Below are positions 12,480 through 24,400 of a stretch of 64,000 nucleotides of DNA, in pieces. The stretch's first letter is position 1. Each line of letters opens with the position of its first letter. The stretch spans positions 1,240,001 through 1,304,000 of the forward strand of contig JAGKQI010000096.1 in NCBI GenBank assembly GCA_018806915.1. The letters are read 5' to 3'. Under the pieces are notes generated by a model. The model was not told the origin of the DNA. It saw only the letters and a program-made list of their open reading frames with translations, and searched no databases. This DNA comes from Phytophthora colocasiae (lineage: Eukaryota; Oomycota; Peronosporomycetes; Peronosporales; Peronosporaceae). The position numbers and the translations under genes were made by a program.

Positions 12480-14236
12480 ATGGATCCGCCTACCACTACA
12501 CGGCGGGAAATTGCGCCACTGCATGTTCCGTGGCTGCAGCACACACAGTTTCCATCCACGAAACAGGTCTGCAGCACGGACGACGGACTGGTTGCGAGCA
12601 GCAAGCATACGCTTATTAGAGTCATCCAGGAATTAAAGGTGCGTAATAAGAAGTGTATTTATCACTGCAAGGTGTCGAGAGCTAGAACAATTTTCTTGGC
12701 TCTCAGAAGACGTTAATTAACTAAAAGTTGTGATACGTGTGACTTGATGCATTTTGCAGCGAGGACGCTCTAATGTGGACAAGCAGTTAGCTCAATTGGA
12801 CACTCAACTGCTGGCCATCACGGAATATTTGGACGGCAAGAGTGCCAATATGTTTCCACCTCACTTGGTCACGTTAGTGGAGCACACTCCTGATGTTGTG
12901 GCCCCAACTGCTGCGGATGGACGAAGACATTGCAACGGAGCCGCTGTTGCAGGCAAGTTTAGTGGCATTTTCAAGAGCGAATTGGAACCACCAACACCTG
13001 CGATGGTAGAAGATGATCTCAACTCAGGTGAGTGATATGGTTGCAGTCTTGTTGAAATGGTGACAAGTACTGATGCATTTACTGCTAGATACACCGTGCA
13101 CGACCACCGGACTGTGGAAGTATTTGTATGCATACTCGTTCTTCAAGACGATTACACCGGAAGACATGGAACAAGCATTGCTACTAGAAGGTACGAAAGA
13201 TGGTGTTCTGCTTATCATAATTTGGGAAGACTAAAATGTTGTGACTCTCCCAGATCCAAATTCGTTTTCTGAAGATTTGGAATCTAGCGAAGACGGAAAG
13301 GATACTATTTTGGCGGGTCTTGATTTTGAGCGGCTTCAGGATTCTTTCAGCTTGAACAAGTCCACCCTGGACGATTTTTTCAAAGAGGTACGCGAATGGA
13401 TCTGTCCCTGGGTTTTACTGGTTATCTTGATGGCTTTATTGTCGCCGGTGTTTTTGTGAGCAGAGACTCGTAGCATCATTGTGCGCAGTAGATCCCTGCT
13501 CAACAACGAAAGAAGACGGCGAAACACAGCCTGATGATGAAGACAAGCTCCCGAACTGTGCAACTGAGACAGAGTCAGACAAAGAGGCGATATCTCTATT
13601 GCACGCCATCAATATCGAGTCTTGGGATCCCAAGGGTCTTACTCGTGTTCTACGCGATGTCGGATTGATTGAGGGAGGTGACAAGGGTGTTGCTTTGATC
13701 AGCATGTCTAGCCCAAAGGACGATGAGGTTTCACAGGAGATTCGTTCATTGGAACGTCAACTCCGTACCAGCATCGAGCAGACAAATGAATCCAAACGGA
13801 AATTACGCAAGATCATGGACAAGTATGGATAGTGATACTTTACCACTTATCTGTAATGAGTAGTGCACTGACGATGTGTTGAAAATGTACACAGGACGAA
13901 GCCATGGCTCAGTCAAAAGAAAGAGGACGATGATGCGGCGATAAAGAAGTACTTCACCTTGTGGCAATCAAAGAAGGTAAGTGTGCAAGTTCAGCTGATA
14001 ACTCTTCAGCAGAAAATTGACTTGGTTTGAATAGGAACTCGCACGAAAAAAAAAACTCCGAGAGAAAAAGCTCAAGCGACGACAAGGTGCGATCAAAACT
14101 TTTTTTTTCAAATACTGGTAGCATCCAGAATTTGTGGCTAATTCAACAGCGTTTGTATTTGCATACAGCGTTACGCTTTGGTGGCGGTGGTAGTGGCAAA
14201 CCTCTAGCAAACGACAAGGATGTCAAGCAACGATAG
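12480..14236 (+). CDS. eight-exon coiled-coil nuclear-type protein, possibly ADA3-like
   Basis: Exons are 12480-12638, 12760-13027, 13089-13190, 13254-13387, 13464-13822, 13895-13975, 14034-14086 and 14169-14236. Phases agree and the sum is 407 residues. The N-terminus (MDPPTTTRREIAPLHVPW) is followed by a helical QLAQLDTQLLAITEYL stretch, a conserved-looking GLWKYLYAYSFFKTITPEDME block, acidic segments, and a C-terminal coiled coil (SQEIRSLERQLRTSIEQTNE) with a basic tract (LARKKKLREKKLKRRQ). The position of the coiled coil and the paired Leu/Arg pattern recall the C-terminal part of ADA3/Ngg1, the SAGA histone acetyltransferase subunit. No single motif proves this, so the name is tentative. 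The gene structure is much safer than the function. Confidence 0.65.
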
Positions 14237-14390
14237 ACCACAGTCGTGACCCACTTGCAGGGAGTGGTCGTATTTATTGGCAGGCAGCTACAGGTCGGAT
14301 TCAGTTGATGTCCACGAGAATATATACTGATTCCGCAAAACTGCGATGCGATGTAAGTTTGTGTTGAATTGGATTGATTTTGGTTATTTG

Positions 14391-15957
14391 TTACTTGCCG
14401 AGCGGCGGGAAATCATCATCCACGAATCCGTTGCCGGAGCGAGTATTGGTCTGTCGCGCTGGACGGCCTTGGGGTGATGGGTAACCGTACCCACCGCGGC
14501 CCATGATCATGGAGGGCGGTGGATTCAGCTGTTGTTGCTGGAATTGCTGTGAAGGGGTGTACTGTTGATGCGGGGATCTCTGGAACTGATTGGTGTCTAC
14601 TCTATTGTTGTAATCGGGACCGCCTACGTGATAGCGACCACGTCCTGTTCCCATGGGTATCGGAGGGGGTGGAGGAGGGTTACCACCACAGGTTGGTTGA
14701 GACTGAAAGCCGTAGGATCTGTCAAATGATCGATCGTACTGGTAGTCGCCATGTCCATATCGATTAAACCGGTTGCCGTAGTGCGGCGATTCACCTCCAC
14801 TGCCGCTTCCACTCGATGCCCCACCACTCGAACGGGGACGAAATGCGTCATGGTTACGCGTGAAATCCGGATCATTCAGCTCTTGTTCTCGATTACGCCA
14901 TAATACTTTGCTTTCTTTCCAGTTCGCTGCGTTTGGAGCATTTGGATGAGACGATCGCGAATATTCATGAGTGTCGGTACTGCTTGGTCGCTCCGTTGGT
15001 GAGCGAGAACCACGAGATCCAGTAGCGTTTCCAACCGAAGTGGTTGTCCCACGTCCACGACCGAAACCTCTGCTTCCATCCGGGCCAGCTGCTTGTCGAC
15101 TGCCATGTCGAGGTCCAATACTGCCAGCATTAACATTGCCCCCAGTGGTTTCATGCACCGACGAGGTGGTTGACGACGGTGACGAAGACGACACTGATTC
15201 TGTAAGTGTACCGCCATTATCTTCTCCAAAGATTCTTGCTCGTGCCTCAGCGTACGCGCGTTCACGGTCTTGCAACGTTGGCGTAGCTTTGTCTGCTCCA
15301 TTGCCTCGTCCTCCGTTAGCACCTGGACGTGGTGCGCCGCGTTTCCGGATCATAATTCTCGGTGCTGAAGCAGGTGTCACAGCAGGAGTCTGTCTATCGG
15401 CCGGCCGATAAATCAATCAGCAGCACACGAGGTACAGCCGACTGTGCAGTCTTGAATAGCGTCACCACACGTGCTGAGCTATTCTCGTACGGATTGTAGT
15501 CCGCTGTCTGATGTTCCAGTCCGCAGCGCTGCGCTATACGATGAACAATGAGCCGATGGTACGAAGATAACGGGGGGAAATTAAGGTGCGGCTCCCTCGG
15601 ATTCTTAAGGAACCGTACGATCTGGTCCTCAAACTTTAGTAGCGTCATCCTCTCTCGCGCATTCTCCAAACCAGCAACCAACACGGGATCCAAAGGTCCA
15701 TGAGCACTGGCAGTTGCAGTACCAACTGGCGCACTACCGTTGAATTCTTGTTGCTGCGGGTAATTTCCACCATCATCAGCAGCTGCAGGTGGTTGCAGGA
15801 TGCGGAGACCTTGCATGGCGCTTGTCGCGTCGTCCATGTCACCCGGTTGCGGCCTGGCAGCTATAGAAATAGACCCTGGGGCTCTGGCATTGGCCGTATT
15901 GGAGCTATTCTCCCAGCTGTCGCGGTCGTCTCCAGGCGCTGAAGACGTGCGCAACAT
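14391..15957 (-). CDS. R3H-SUZ domain RNA-binding protein
   Basis: The first in-frame ATG is 15957-15955. The N-terminal reading frame (to 15394) carries an R3H domain (FPPLSSYHRLIVHRIAQRCGL, then a VVTLFKTAQ strand). The second (15416-14391) carries a SUZ domain (APRIMIRKRGAPRP, then RERAYAEARARIF) and an RG/Q/P-rich tail ending DDDFPPLGK. R3H and SUZ both bind single-stranded nucleic acid, and the pairing is known in cytoplasmic mRNP proteins. The frames overlap by 23 nt. A 46-nt GT-AG intron (15435-15390) joins them in phase and gives about 506 residues, but it removes the VPRVLLIDLS segment expected after R3H. A +1 shift at CGA-TAG would keep that segment. Which is used cannot be decided from sequence alone. 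Confidence 0.75.
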
Positions 15958-15963
15958 GTTCAC

Positions 15964-16354
15964 GAGCGTCTCCTCACTGTAATACGAGCGTCAACGCGGC
16001 GGCGCAGCGGTCCCAAGGGGGAAATGAGCTCTTCTGGTTGGTGGGACTCGAGACCCTGTCCAAACGCATATCGGAGATATCCGTTATAACACTCAAGTCT
16101 GTGTTAAAAGAGACGCGGTTCAACTTGGACGACAGCCAACGGCACGTTTTACTATGGGGACAGAGGCAACGGCTTGGGGTGGGGTGCAGCCACTTGGACA
16201 CCTCACCGAGTAGAGAATTGCTTAATAGACTAATAGTACTTGTGAGTGGACGAGAGGGTTTAAAATCCCCTCGTCTGTAACTCCTTCGGTCGGAGCATGA
16301 TGTTCGGGATGGACAACTCTTGCGAATGGCAAGTGATGGCCCTTTCACCGTCAT
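15964..16354. other. intergenic region, no gene recognised
   Basis: This 391-bp interval lies upstream of the R3H-SUZ gene and downstream of the RIOK3-like gene, both on the minus strand. It contains an imperfect hairpin around 16250-16280 (GACGAGAGGG / CCCCTCGTC). It has open frames of 80-126 codons on both strands, but none resembles a protein I know. I looked for tRNA, 5S, SRP and snRNA features and could not support any. Confidence 0.4.
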
Positions 16355-17107
16355 TCAGATGCGTTTGTTAGACGCACTACCACCTGAAGAAGAAGAGTTC
16401 TTGGACCGGTGACGGTTCTTCCTGTCCGATTGCTTCATGGCCGAGTTCAATGAGTTGAACTGCTTTTTCGGCACACGCCAGCCTGCACCGTCCAGGTAAA
16501 CATCCTGGTAGACTTTGGGGTCACGAACTCGAGGTCGCTCCATTGCTGCTGGTTTTGCAGCAGCAATCGAGTGTGTTATTGGCTTGTCGCCCCCATGGTG
16601 CACCGTACGCACTTCAACCGGCTCGTCCCCATCAAATTCTCGATGAGCTTCTCGGTCGTAATAGCGTTGCAACGTCTGGCGAACCTCCTCGCGCTTTGGG
16701 TCCTCCTGCTCAACTACACGGACCCGTTCCATAGATGAAGCTTCCTGGCGCCTCATACGGTCATATTCTTCTGCCTCTTGGGCCTGTAACTCCAGTGCAA
16801 ACGTGTAGTCCGGGTCATTGTCCTCCTGTGCGTCCTCCACTGTCACTTCCTGTTGAATGACACTCATAACGCCGTGGCCAGAGCTAGAACTCGGCACTTC
16901 CACGAAGCACCAGCCCGTCTGGCGCTCGTCGCCTCCGAATCGGCCTTCCATCTCCCGTTCCCATTGTTCCTGTTCCTCGCGTTGCAGCTTGGCTGCCAGT
17001 TCCTCGTCCATCACATCATGCAGTTTGACAGCCACAGGCGACGCTGGCGACGCCACCGCAGCAGCTCCGTGGCCTACGCGACCCCACACACCTCGTCCAG
17101 CGCTCAT
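16355..17107 (-). CDS. RIOK3 N-terminal-region-like protein without a kinase domain
   Basis: The start is the first ATG, at 17107 (MSAGRGVWGRVG), giving 250 residues in a single exon. Upstream in-frame codons lack an ATG. Two short helices, DVMDEELAAKLQREEQEQ (about 30-47) and YTFALELQAQEAEEYDRM (about 100-117), follow the pattern of the N-terminal helices of atypical kinase RIOK3, where they precede the RIO kinase. Here the frame ends in a Ser- and basic-rich tail (RKNRHRSKNSSSSGGS) and no kinase motif appears. The middle is Glu-rich. It could be a separate adaptor or an unrelated UIM-like helical protein. The coding call is good; the family call is weak. Confidence 0.6.
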   Translation of the reverse strand: MSAGRGVWGRVGHGAAAVASPASPVAVKLHDVMDEELAAKLQREEQEQWEREMEGRFGGDERQTGWCFVEVPSSSSGHGVMSVIQQEVTVEDAQEDNDPDYTFALELQAQEAEEYDRMRRQEASSMERVRVVEQEDPKREEVRQTLQRYYDREAHREFDGDEPVEVRTVHHGGDKPITHSIAAAKPAAMERPRVRDPKVYQDVYLDGAGWRVPKKQFNSLNSAMKQSDRKNRHRSKNSSSSGGSASNKRI

Positions 17108-17366
17108 AGTAATTAATATCAGTGTATTAACAGCAAGGATCGACCGGGCCTGGGCCTCAGTGAAGCGTGACGTAATAGTCGCCAAACGTGGGTGAAGTGC
17201 ACCTCGATGGTTGATGTGTGGGTGGGTGTCTGAGCAATGCTATCACTCCTGTAGCATTCATTCACGATGTGAGTGAAGGTCGGTCCTGTCCGTTCACAAT
17301 GACCTTTTATCAGTACATCGACAAGATAACAACTGATTTCTGTTATACGATCACAGTACTACAGTA

Positions 17367-18399
17367 CACTAACTACAGCATTTAGTGTTAATAACACTAT
17401 TCATGAGGCCCTGCTCTGAGATTACGCACTGAAATTAGTGTTAATAACGCTAATTAAAAACTAACACTATCTGTGGTACAAACAATTAGTGTTAGCGATG
17501 GTATAAATAAGAAGGAATTCTTATACAATAGCCTCTAGCCGCTCTCCAGACAGGGTTTGCGTCTGAGCCTGTGCTAGTGTAAGATCTTTAGACGGTTGTA
17601 GTTGTGCTGGGCCAGCATCTTCAACCGGTATGCCTTGAAAATGATCATAATGATCTGCAATGATGAACTGAAGCTCCAAAGCCTGAACCGACATGCGATT
17701 GGTTGGATCAGCACAAGCTGCCAAAAATCCTTCACGGTTATTCCACCAATGCGAAGCTTTCATGAAATTGGCCGAGTCTGATGAAGCTCTAAAGCAACCG
17801 GGAAAGGCATCGATGGTGCGTTTGAAAAGAAAGCGTGAGCTTTTCTCATTCTCAGCAATCATCCAATTAATAACCGAATATCGCTCTTGCTCGTGTTGGA
17901 CCTGTCGTTTACGTTTTCCTGAAGTTTTTGATACTTCAACTTGCGCGACTTGTGAGATGTCATCTTCACCAGTTCCGGGCGCACTAGGTTCATGTGAGCC
18001 AGCGTTTTCACGCGCTTGCGCGCATTCGCGTTGCTGTTGAGCTAGTCGTCTAGCACGATCCATCGCCACAACAATCGTGTATGGTCGTTTTGTCGAGCAC
18101 ACTTGCGGAGTAGAAACGGTAGGTGGTGCTTGAGATATCGACGGATGCGTGCTTGGTGCGGCAGGATAATTCGTGTCGTGAGCAGTAGGCATTGCAAAGG
18201 TTGTGGGTGGCGAAGTACTGCTCTTGGAGAATGTTAGGAAGTGTTTGAGCTGCATATGCATTGGTCTGAGCTTCTCTGCCGCCATACCTAAAATAGTGTT
18301 AGTTTTTTTTGCCTTTCAGAGCCCACACAAATTAGTGTTAATAACACTATATAAAAACTAACACTATTCATCCACTAACACTAAATGCTGTAGTTAGTG
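17367..18399 (-). mobile_element. 1.03-kb TIR DNA transposon with TA target duplication
   Basis: The ends are inverted copies beginning CACTAACTACAGC and extending through TTTAGTGTTA (24 matching bases), flanked on both sides by TA (17365-17366, 18400-18401). The subterminal regions carry repeated half-sites AGTGTTA / TAACACT, including the 17-bp palindrome TAGTGTTAATAACACTA near both ends. These are plausible transposase-binding clusters. The only ORF inside is 17521-18285 on the minus strand, and it shows no DDE signature. The element is therefore either non-autonomous or of a type I do not recognise. It sits 15 bp past the stop codon of the INTS1 gene. Confidence 0.8.
17521..18285 (-). CDS. 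transposon-carried ORF of unknown function
   Basis: This is an intact 254-residue frame from an ATG at 18285. The N-terminal 70 residues are Pro/Thr/Ser-rich. A basic Gln/Arg tract follows (MDRARRLAQQQRECAQARE), then a nuclear-type SGKRKRQVQHEQERYSV stretch and a compact aromatic block ending in HWWNNREGFLAACADPTN at about residues 180-197. The C-terminus is acidic and Gln-rich. The ORF fills the element between its TIRs, so it is probably the element's own protein. The RYSVINWMIAENEK and WWNNREGFL blocks look like a small DNA-binding or trihelix-type fold, but I cannot name it. Upstream, ACTAACACTATTTTAG reads like a branch point and 3' splice site, so a 5' exon could exist. Confidence 0.6.
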   Translation of the reverse strand: MAAEKLRPMHMQLKHFLTFSKSSTSPPTTFAMPTAHDTNYPAAPSTHPSISQAPPTVSTPQVCSTKRPYTIVVAMDRARRLAQQQRECAQARENAGSHEPSAPGTGEDDISQVAQVEVSKTSGKRKRQVQHEQERYSVINWMIAENEKSSRFLFKRTIDAFPGCFRASSDSANFMKASHWWNNREGFLAACADPTNRMSVQALELQFIIADHYDHFQGIPVEDAGPAQLQPSKDLTLAQAQTQTLSGERLEAIV

Positions 18400-18413
18400 T
18401 AGTACATTTGAAT

Positions 18414-21400
18414 TTATGTTGGTGCGCTTGATGTTTCACGCTGATGGTCTGCATCGAGATCGGCTTTTACCAGCGATTCCCAATCTGGATTAAGTATGTC
18501 AAGAAGTCCAGCTATTGTCTTGGGGTTTCGAGAGTACAAGGCCTGCAATATCAGCAATAGTTAGTCAGAAAGTAAGCGTGGCAATCTCAGGTGTGTTTGC
18601 TTACCCCAATGAGATCACGTTTGACATCTCCGTGGATTGCAACAACATCCCCTATGTTCCCAAAGTGTGGATCTGCGGTGAGAAGTGGATCCAGAAGGTT
18701 AAGCAGCGTACGATCATCCGCTTGGCCGTGAGCGATGTTTGTCAAGATGTCGCTGGTCTTTCCTGGAGGTTTGCGTTGGAGACGCTGGAGTACCTCCACA
18801 TCCTTAACGAGCACCACAAGACTGTACAGTGCCATGGCATCTAAGCAAAGCGAAACTCCTTGAGATCTCCAACGCACAACTGCATCGTCGATGAATTGCA
18901 CCACTAACTGCAGCACTGAGTAAACATCATTCGCCACAGACCGATCTTCTAGCTTGTAAAGGCCATCAGTGCTGGAGGCTTGGACTAGATGCCGGATAAA
19001 GCTGGCGGAAGCCGAGTACGAATTAGCGAACCCGTCAACATTATCCAAGGTGCGGCGAACAAATCCAATGCATTCTTGACGGTGCACAGCACTTGAGCAG
19101 GTTGGGAGGTGACCTACAACTTGAAGCAATGCTTTGGCAAGTTTAGCAGCAGCAGTTTGGGAGTTGCAGGAGGAGCGTGCACAATGCAGCAATGACACCT
19201 GTAACGACCATAATTCAGCAGGAGAATGAGATATGCCAGTCTCAACTTCCGGGCACGAGCGTTGCACCGCTTGACTGGCTGCGAAAACAAAGTCTTCCGG
19301 GGCGATCACATCGGGCAAAGATCCAGTGCTAGAGCTTCGCTTAAGCTCCGTGGTTAAGCCCTTCAGCAACGGGGTGCTATCATCCGATGCGCACTCAATT
19401 TGCGTACGCCGGGAGCAGCCGAAGTAAGTGCCTTTGAATATCGCCATATCTGTTTTCAACCTCTCAGTGTGTTCAGAAACAGGGGCGTTCTTGGTTGGTT
19501 CAACCATAGGCTCCGTGTAAAATAGCTCCGTACTGTGGGTGATTGTCAGCTCACTTGCCTGAATTTTGAACGCTGTAAAACCTTCAGACAATAAAAGAGC
19601 CTCTTCGTCATCTTCGTCAATGGCCATGGCATTTTTTGATCTGCTTCGCTCCTGAAGCCACCCGCGTAGTAGCTTTAACTGCTCTGACACACCTGGTGAA
19701 AGCGCGACCATGTCATACGCACTCAACTGCATCAGTACGGTATCTGTTGCGATTGAGATGTCCGACATCTTTGTCACCGATAGCAAACTCGCAACAGTCT
19801 TGCTCTCGTTTTTCTGGGCCATATCAAGAGCAGTACGCAGCGCCATTTCAAGGCACTGCTCACTTAACGCTGATTGCTCCAGCAGTTCCCACAATGCATC
19901 ACTTGACATGCCACGGATAGCAGTAGCACACAGATGAGACGTTGTTGGCGAGGCAGCTGCTGCAAGCTTAGTCAGCAAATTGTCTGGATACAACCGAGAA
20001 TCTTTCGTAGCAATAAGACCAGTGCTGGACAGGATAGCAGTATTTGAAGGCGACTTCGGGAACAAGCTTTGTGTTAACTTTGCCAAGCAAACAGCCGTTC
20101 TGCTGTGCTCCGTCGTCGATGGATCCTTGTGTGCATGCGGTGAACACAACACCTGGATTGCACCATGAATAATCGGGAGTGGTAACTTGATTTCACGGAT
20201 AGTGTTCGCTCCGTCCGTCACGTAAAACACCTTGCAGTCTGAGAAGCTTATGCCGGATGTCGCCTTGAGTTGAGGAGCCATTTCAAGTTGAGATTCAATT
20301 GCTCGCCATATCGCGTCCACAGTGATTGCATAGATGTTGTGGTCCTTCAGTAACAGAGTTGACACCATGTCACGCCCAGCGAGTAATCGCCCGTACGCCC
20401 CTGCCAATAACAGGGATCGCTCAATGGCCGATTTCTTCGGGTGATTGTTTTCATCTTCCTTTTTCACGTCTCCAGACTCGTTGCTCATTTCTTCATCATT
20501 GCCATCCTTTGAAAAGTCATGTAGTGCTTCAACGCACAACTTGAGGGAAGGAATAGACGCCTCAAGCTCAAGCAGATTCTCTAAAGAGTGGAAAATCTTA
20601 CTGCGGATCGTGTTGTAGCATGGTAGTTTCGTCAATTCATGCTGCCATGAGAAGTTTAGAGTACTCTCGGCTCCAGATGATACAACAACTTGGTGGATTT
20701 CCTCAGATAATTCTTCGATGCTGCGAGGTGCGGTCAGTAGATAAAGAATATGAGCGGCCACTCGTCGTGTGGATAGCTCAGACGAATTCAAGCACTCCAG
20801 ATAGTACAAAACGACATTTGATGCCACTCCAGACTTGTCATTCCCATCTGCAAGATACTCTCGCAGTTTGCTGAGCAGGCGCGGAATGATTTGAGTCAGA
20901 GCTGGCTGGTTTAGCGGGACTTGACCTTGCGAGTCCGCATCGGAATTGGGGCGTACCGCAAGAAGGAGTAACTGGCATAAGCATCCATACGGCAAGTACT
21001 GGACTGTGTCAAAATCTTCGCACACGATGTCTGCTATCCACCACGCACTGTTAGCTGCAGCGTCCGCATTCTGTACTGCATTTTTGTCATCATTTCCGGC
21101 CACCATCTCCATGAGGAAGTCTTTTTTTCGACTCTGGCGGAGACGCATTCCGAGCTTGAACTTGCGGTCAAGGGTGCGCAAGTGCTCCAAAATTGCTGCT
21201 GGTGGTTGGCGCGCCAATCCATCTGGATTGAACAACATGAGCGGGTCCCCTGTCACCGATGGATCTCCTTGGTTTAGCTGTAGCAACTGCTGCTCGTAAT
21301 CGCGTAATTGCACATTTCCTTGAACCAAGTCTGGGAACGCAGTCCTGTGTTTGCCGAGTAACGATGCATCCGGAGCACTGATAGCCGGGAACGCGTATCG

Positions 21401-24400
21401 ACCAGTAATAACCATCTGCATTAGACTCCGCAGCGTCGGGAACTCTTCCCACAAGAAAGTGCCAACGGTATTGGGGTTAAAGCATCCGACAATCTACGAA
21501 AACGTAACAATCCGATAAGTATCTTGTATGAATGTACACACACAACACTTGGCTTTATACTCCTTACCAACAGAATCGAGCAACAGATCCAGAAGCGACT
21601 GGAATGGCAAAATTCTTGGTCTTGTTTATTGTCACCGCCTTGCCACTGTGTCACACAACTAAAACGTTAGTACCTGAAACAGAAGATTGTATACCTTCGA
21701 AGTACGCACCAGAGTTAGTTTGAGTAGATGCTGGACAAAATGGTTGCTCTTGACCTCAATACCCAGCACACCGCCATTTTGAGTATACGTAGTGAGATCA
21801 TGTTCGTGATGATGCCACAAAGCTTCTCGGTGCATATGAGCCTCAGCACCGCGGAACACAATAGTCTCCAACGTTCGCAGAGCTTCAATGCGGTCGATAG
21901 CTCTGCACGAATTGTACAAGCTCGTGAGAAACTCGAGGGTGTCTTCGTGAACGGGAATATCCTCTTTTGTTGACTGGAAGCACGTTCGATCATGCTCTGT
22001 TGGCTGCACGTCCGGGGGGATATCGAGGAAAAACAGTTTTTTCACGATGCTTTCGTAGAGCATTTTCTCGAAAGGTGAGTCACCGTTGAGCCCAAAATGT
22101 TTCAACACGTCACGACAGCACACGATTGCCTCTCGCTGCACCAAAGCAAGTGCTTGTTGTAGTTCCTCCTTAGCCCAAACAGAGATCTTCACTGTTTTTG
22201 ACCCTTCAGATGAAGCACCACTGCTGCCGTTGCCATTGCCGCTACCACTGGGGCCGTGTGCGCTAGGGGGGTTACTACCGCTTCCAAGTGAAGTGTGGCC
22301 TGACAGCGACGCTTTACCTAAAGCCTGCTTGCCTTTTTGAGGACCAAGCCTATTAGCCCTGGATACTGGAAGCGGCGGGTTAGAACCTCGTCGAGGGATA
22401 GCCTGGCTCCCACCATGCTTAATGCCTGTTGAACCGAGAGCAGTTGATCCTGGGGTTTGACGATTGTTGGCATTAGACTGCTGGATCTGGAGACTCTTCA
22501 CAGCAGCTCCCCGCATGAGTAAGATAAGCCAGACAACGCCTGTGACGAGTCCCATATAGTCTAAGACTCGTGCGTCACCCGCCAGTGCATCCCAATGGCC
22601 CTCGTTATCCAGAATTCCAACACACAATGCTTTAATGTCGACCTGCTCGAATGTCAGTTGTTTCAAGATCTTGCGAACAATGGTCTTCAGAACGGGAGCA
22701 ACCTCTGATACACTAGCCATTTCTCGGAACACACGAGCTAGTTCTCGACTTGCGCGGGTGCCTTGGTGTTCAATTGGTCGGCGGTAAAATAGGTCATCTG
22801 GGCTGCCTAGGATGGAAGAAGCTGACATTGAGCGCGAAGCACGGAAGATGTGCTGAAGCATTTTGATGTTATCCACGTCCCTTGACATATTGTTTGGTCG
22901 TTCACGCGCAATAAACATGGATAACGCACGCCTCAAGTACACGGGGTTGTTGCACACGAGATGTGTGATGGCTTCGACTTTAAGCTGGAACATGGTAGAC
23001 TTCAGCTTCAACTTTAGCAACAGGTCCACGGTGGCAATATCTTGCGAACTGGCTGATTTACAGAGCGCAACAATCTTGTTTAGAAGCTCTTTTGCTGGGC
23101 CCTTTACAGACGGGTTCTGCAGCCACGCTTCCATGTTCTCAGCACCAAATAGGCGTACCTGAGGGATGCCCGAGAATTCTGCCAATGTCATGATCATGTT
23201 CCGAACTGCGTGGTTGCCACCGATTCCAGAGGGGCCTCCCATGCTGCCAGGTCGTTCCTTCTCCAACTCCAGCAGACGCGAACGAATATGATTCGTAATA
23301 AGGTCCTTCATCTCCTGTACCACGCTCGCTCCCTGAAAGCGTTTTCGGACGAGAGGTTTTGCTGGCTGGATCTCATTCCCATCCATCTCCAGCACGGTTT
23401 TCACGTTTTGAACAAATAGCTGGCTCAACTCGTGGTCGACCCAGACTCGAGAATAAAGCGAATCGTCCAAAAACACCTTGACGCTATCAAGTGGCCATTC
23501 TTCAGTGTCTTTTAAGATGTGTACAAGCACGTTCGTCACAAGCACGGGTAGCGAAATCTGGAAATATTCTGTCGCCCCTCCATGCCCAGCACCCAGTGCA
23601 GTGGCTGTGTTGGGCTTCTTGCCGTGATCGGTGAGTTCCTTCATGCCAACGTAGTACTTGGACCGCAGCAGCCGCAGCAGATACTTTAATACGGCAGGTT
23701 GACAAAATCGCTTAGGAGCTTCTTTTACGGCACCAAGAAGGGCCACAGCGAACAACCGGCTCGGCGACTTGCCTTCTCGAATCAACTGGCCACAAGCTTC
23801 CGTCAGAACTTCCATGAGCTTAGGTTCAGTTGTAGCCCCACTGAGCGCCTCACGAAGGTGTTGGCCAGGAACTTCGTCAGCATCGGTTCCCGTGTCTGAT
23901 GCAGAGGCTGATGCTGGGGTCATATCAACATCAGCTGGTTCGTCATGGCTATCTTCCTCCTCAGCGTCATTCATTAATGTGTCGATAGATAAACCTTTGC
24001 GCTTCGCAGGTGATGAAGATGGAGTGACCGCAGCGGACGGTGGTTCACACTCCGTTTTGTCCTTTTTCATTTCGTTCTTGACTTCGTCTTCCTCCTGAAG
24101 CTGTTCTTTCTTATCACCATCTTCCTCCTCCTCGCTCTCGGCACTCTCTTCGACTATCTTTTGTCTAGGCTGCTTTTTTCTTGCAGGAGGCTTGTTCTCA
24201 GCTGCAGTTGCCTTAGCAGCCCTCGTTTTGCCTCGAGGGGTCGTATCTTTCCTCGTTAGCATATTTCTCGTCCGAGGCTTCTGTTCTTCCTCGTCCTCTT
24301 CATCCTCTTCATCCTCTTCATCCTCTTCATCTTCTTCATCCTCTTCTTCCTCTTCCTCCTCTTCTTCCTCCTCCTCCTCTTCATCCTCCGATTCAATAAT

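Noticed and set aside
15964..16354. possible structured RNA gene (hairpins, dense GC tract)
   Set aside because: I compared it by eye with 5S rRNA, tRNA, SRP RNA and U-snRNA hallmarks on both strands and found no conserved boxes or complete fold.
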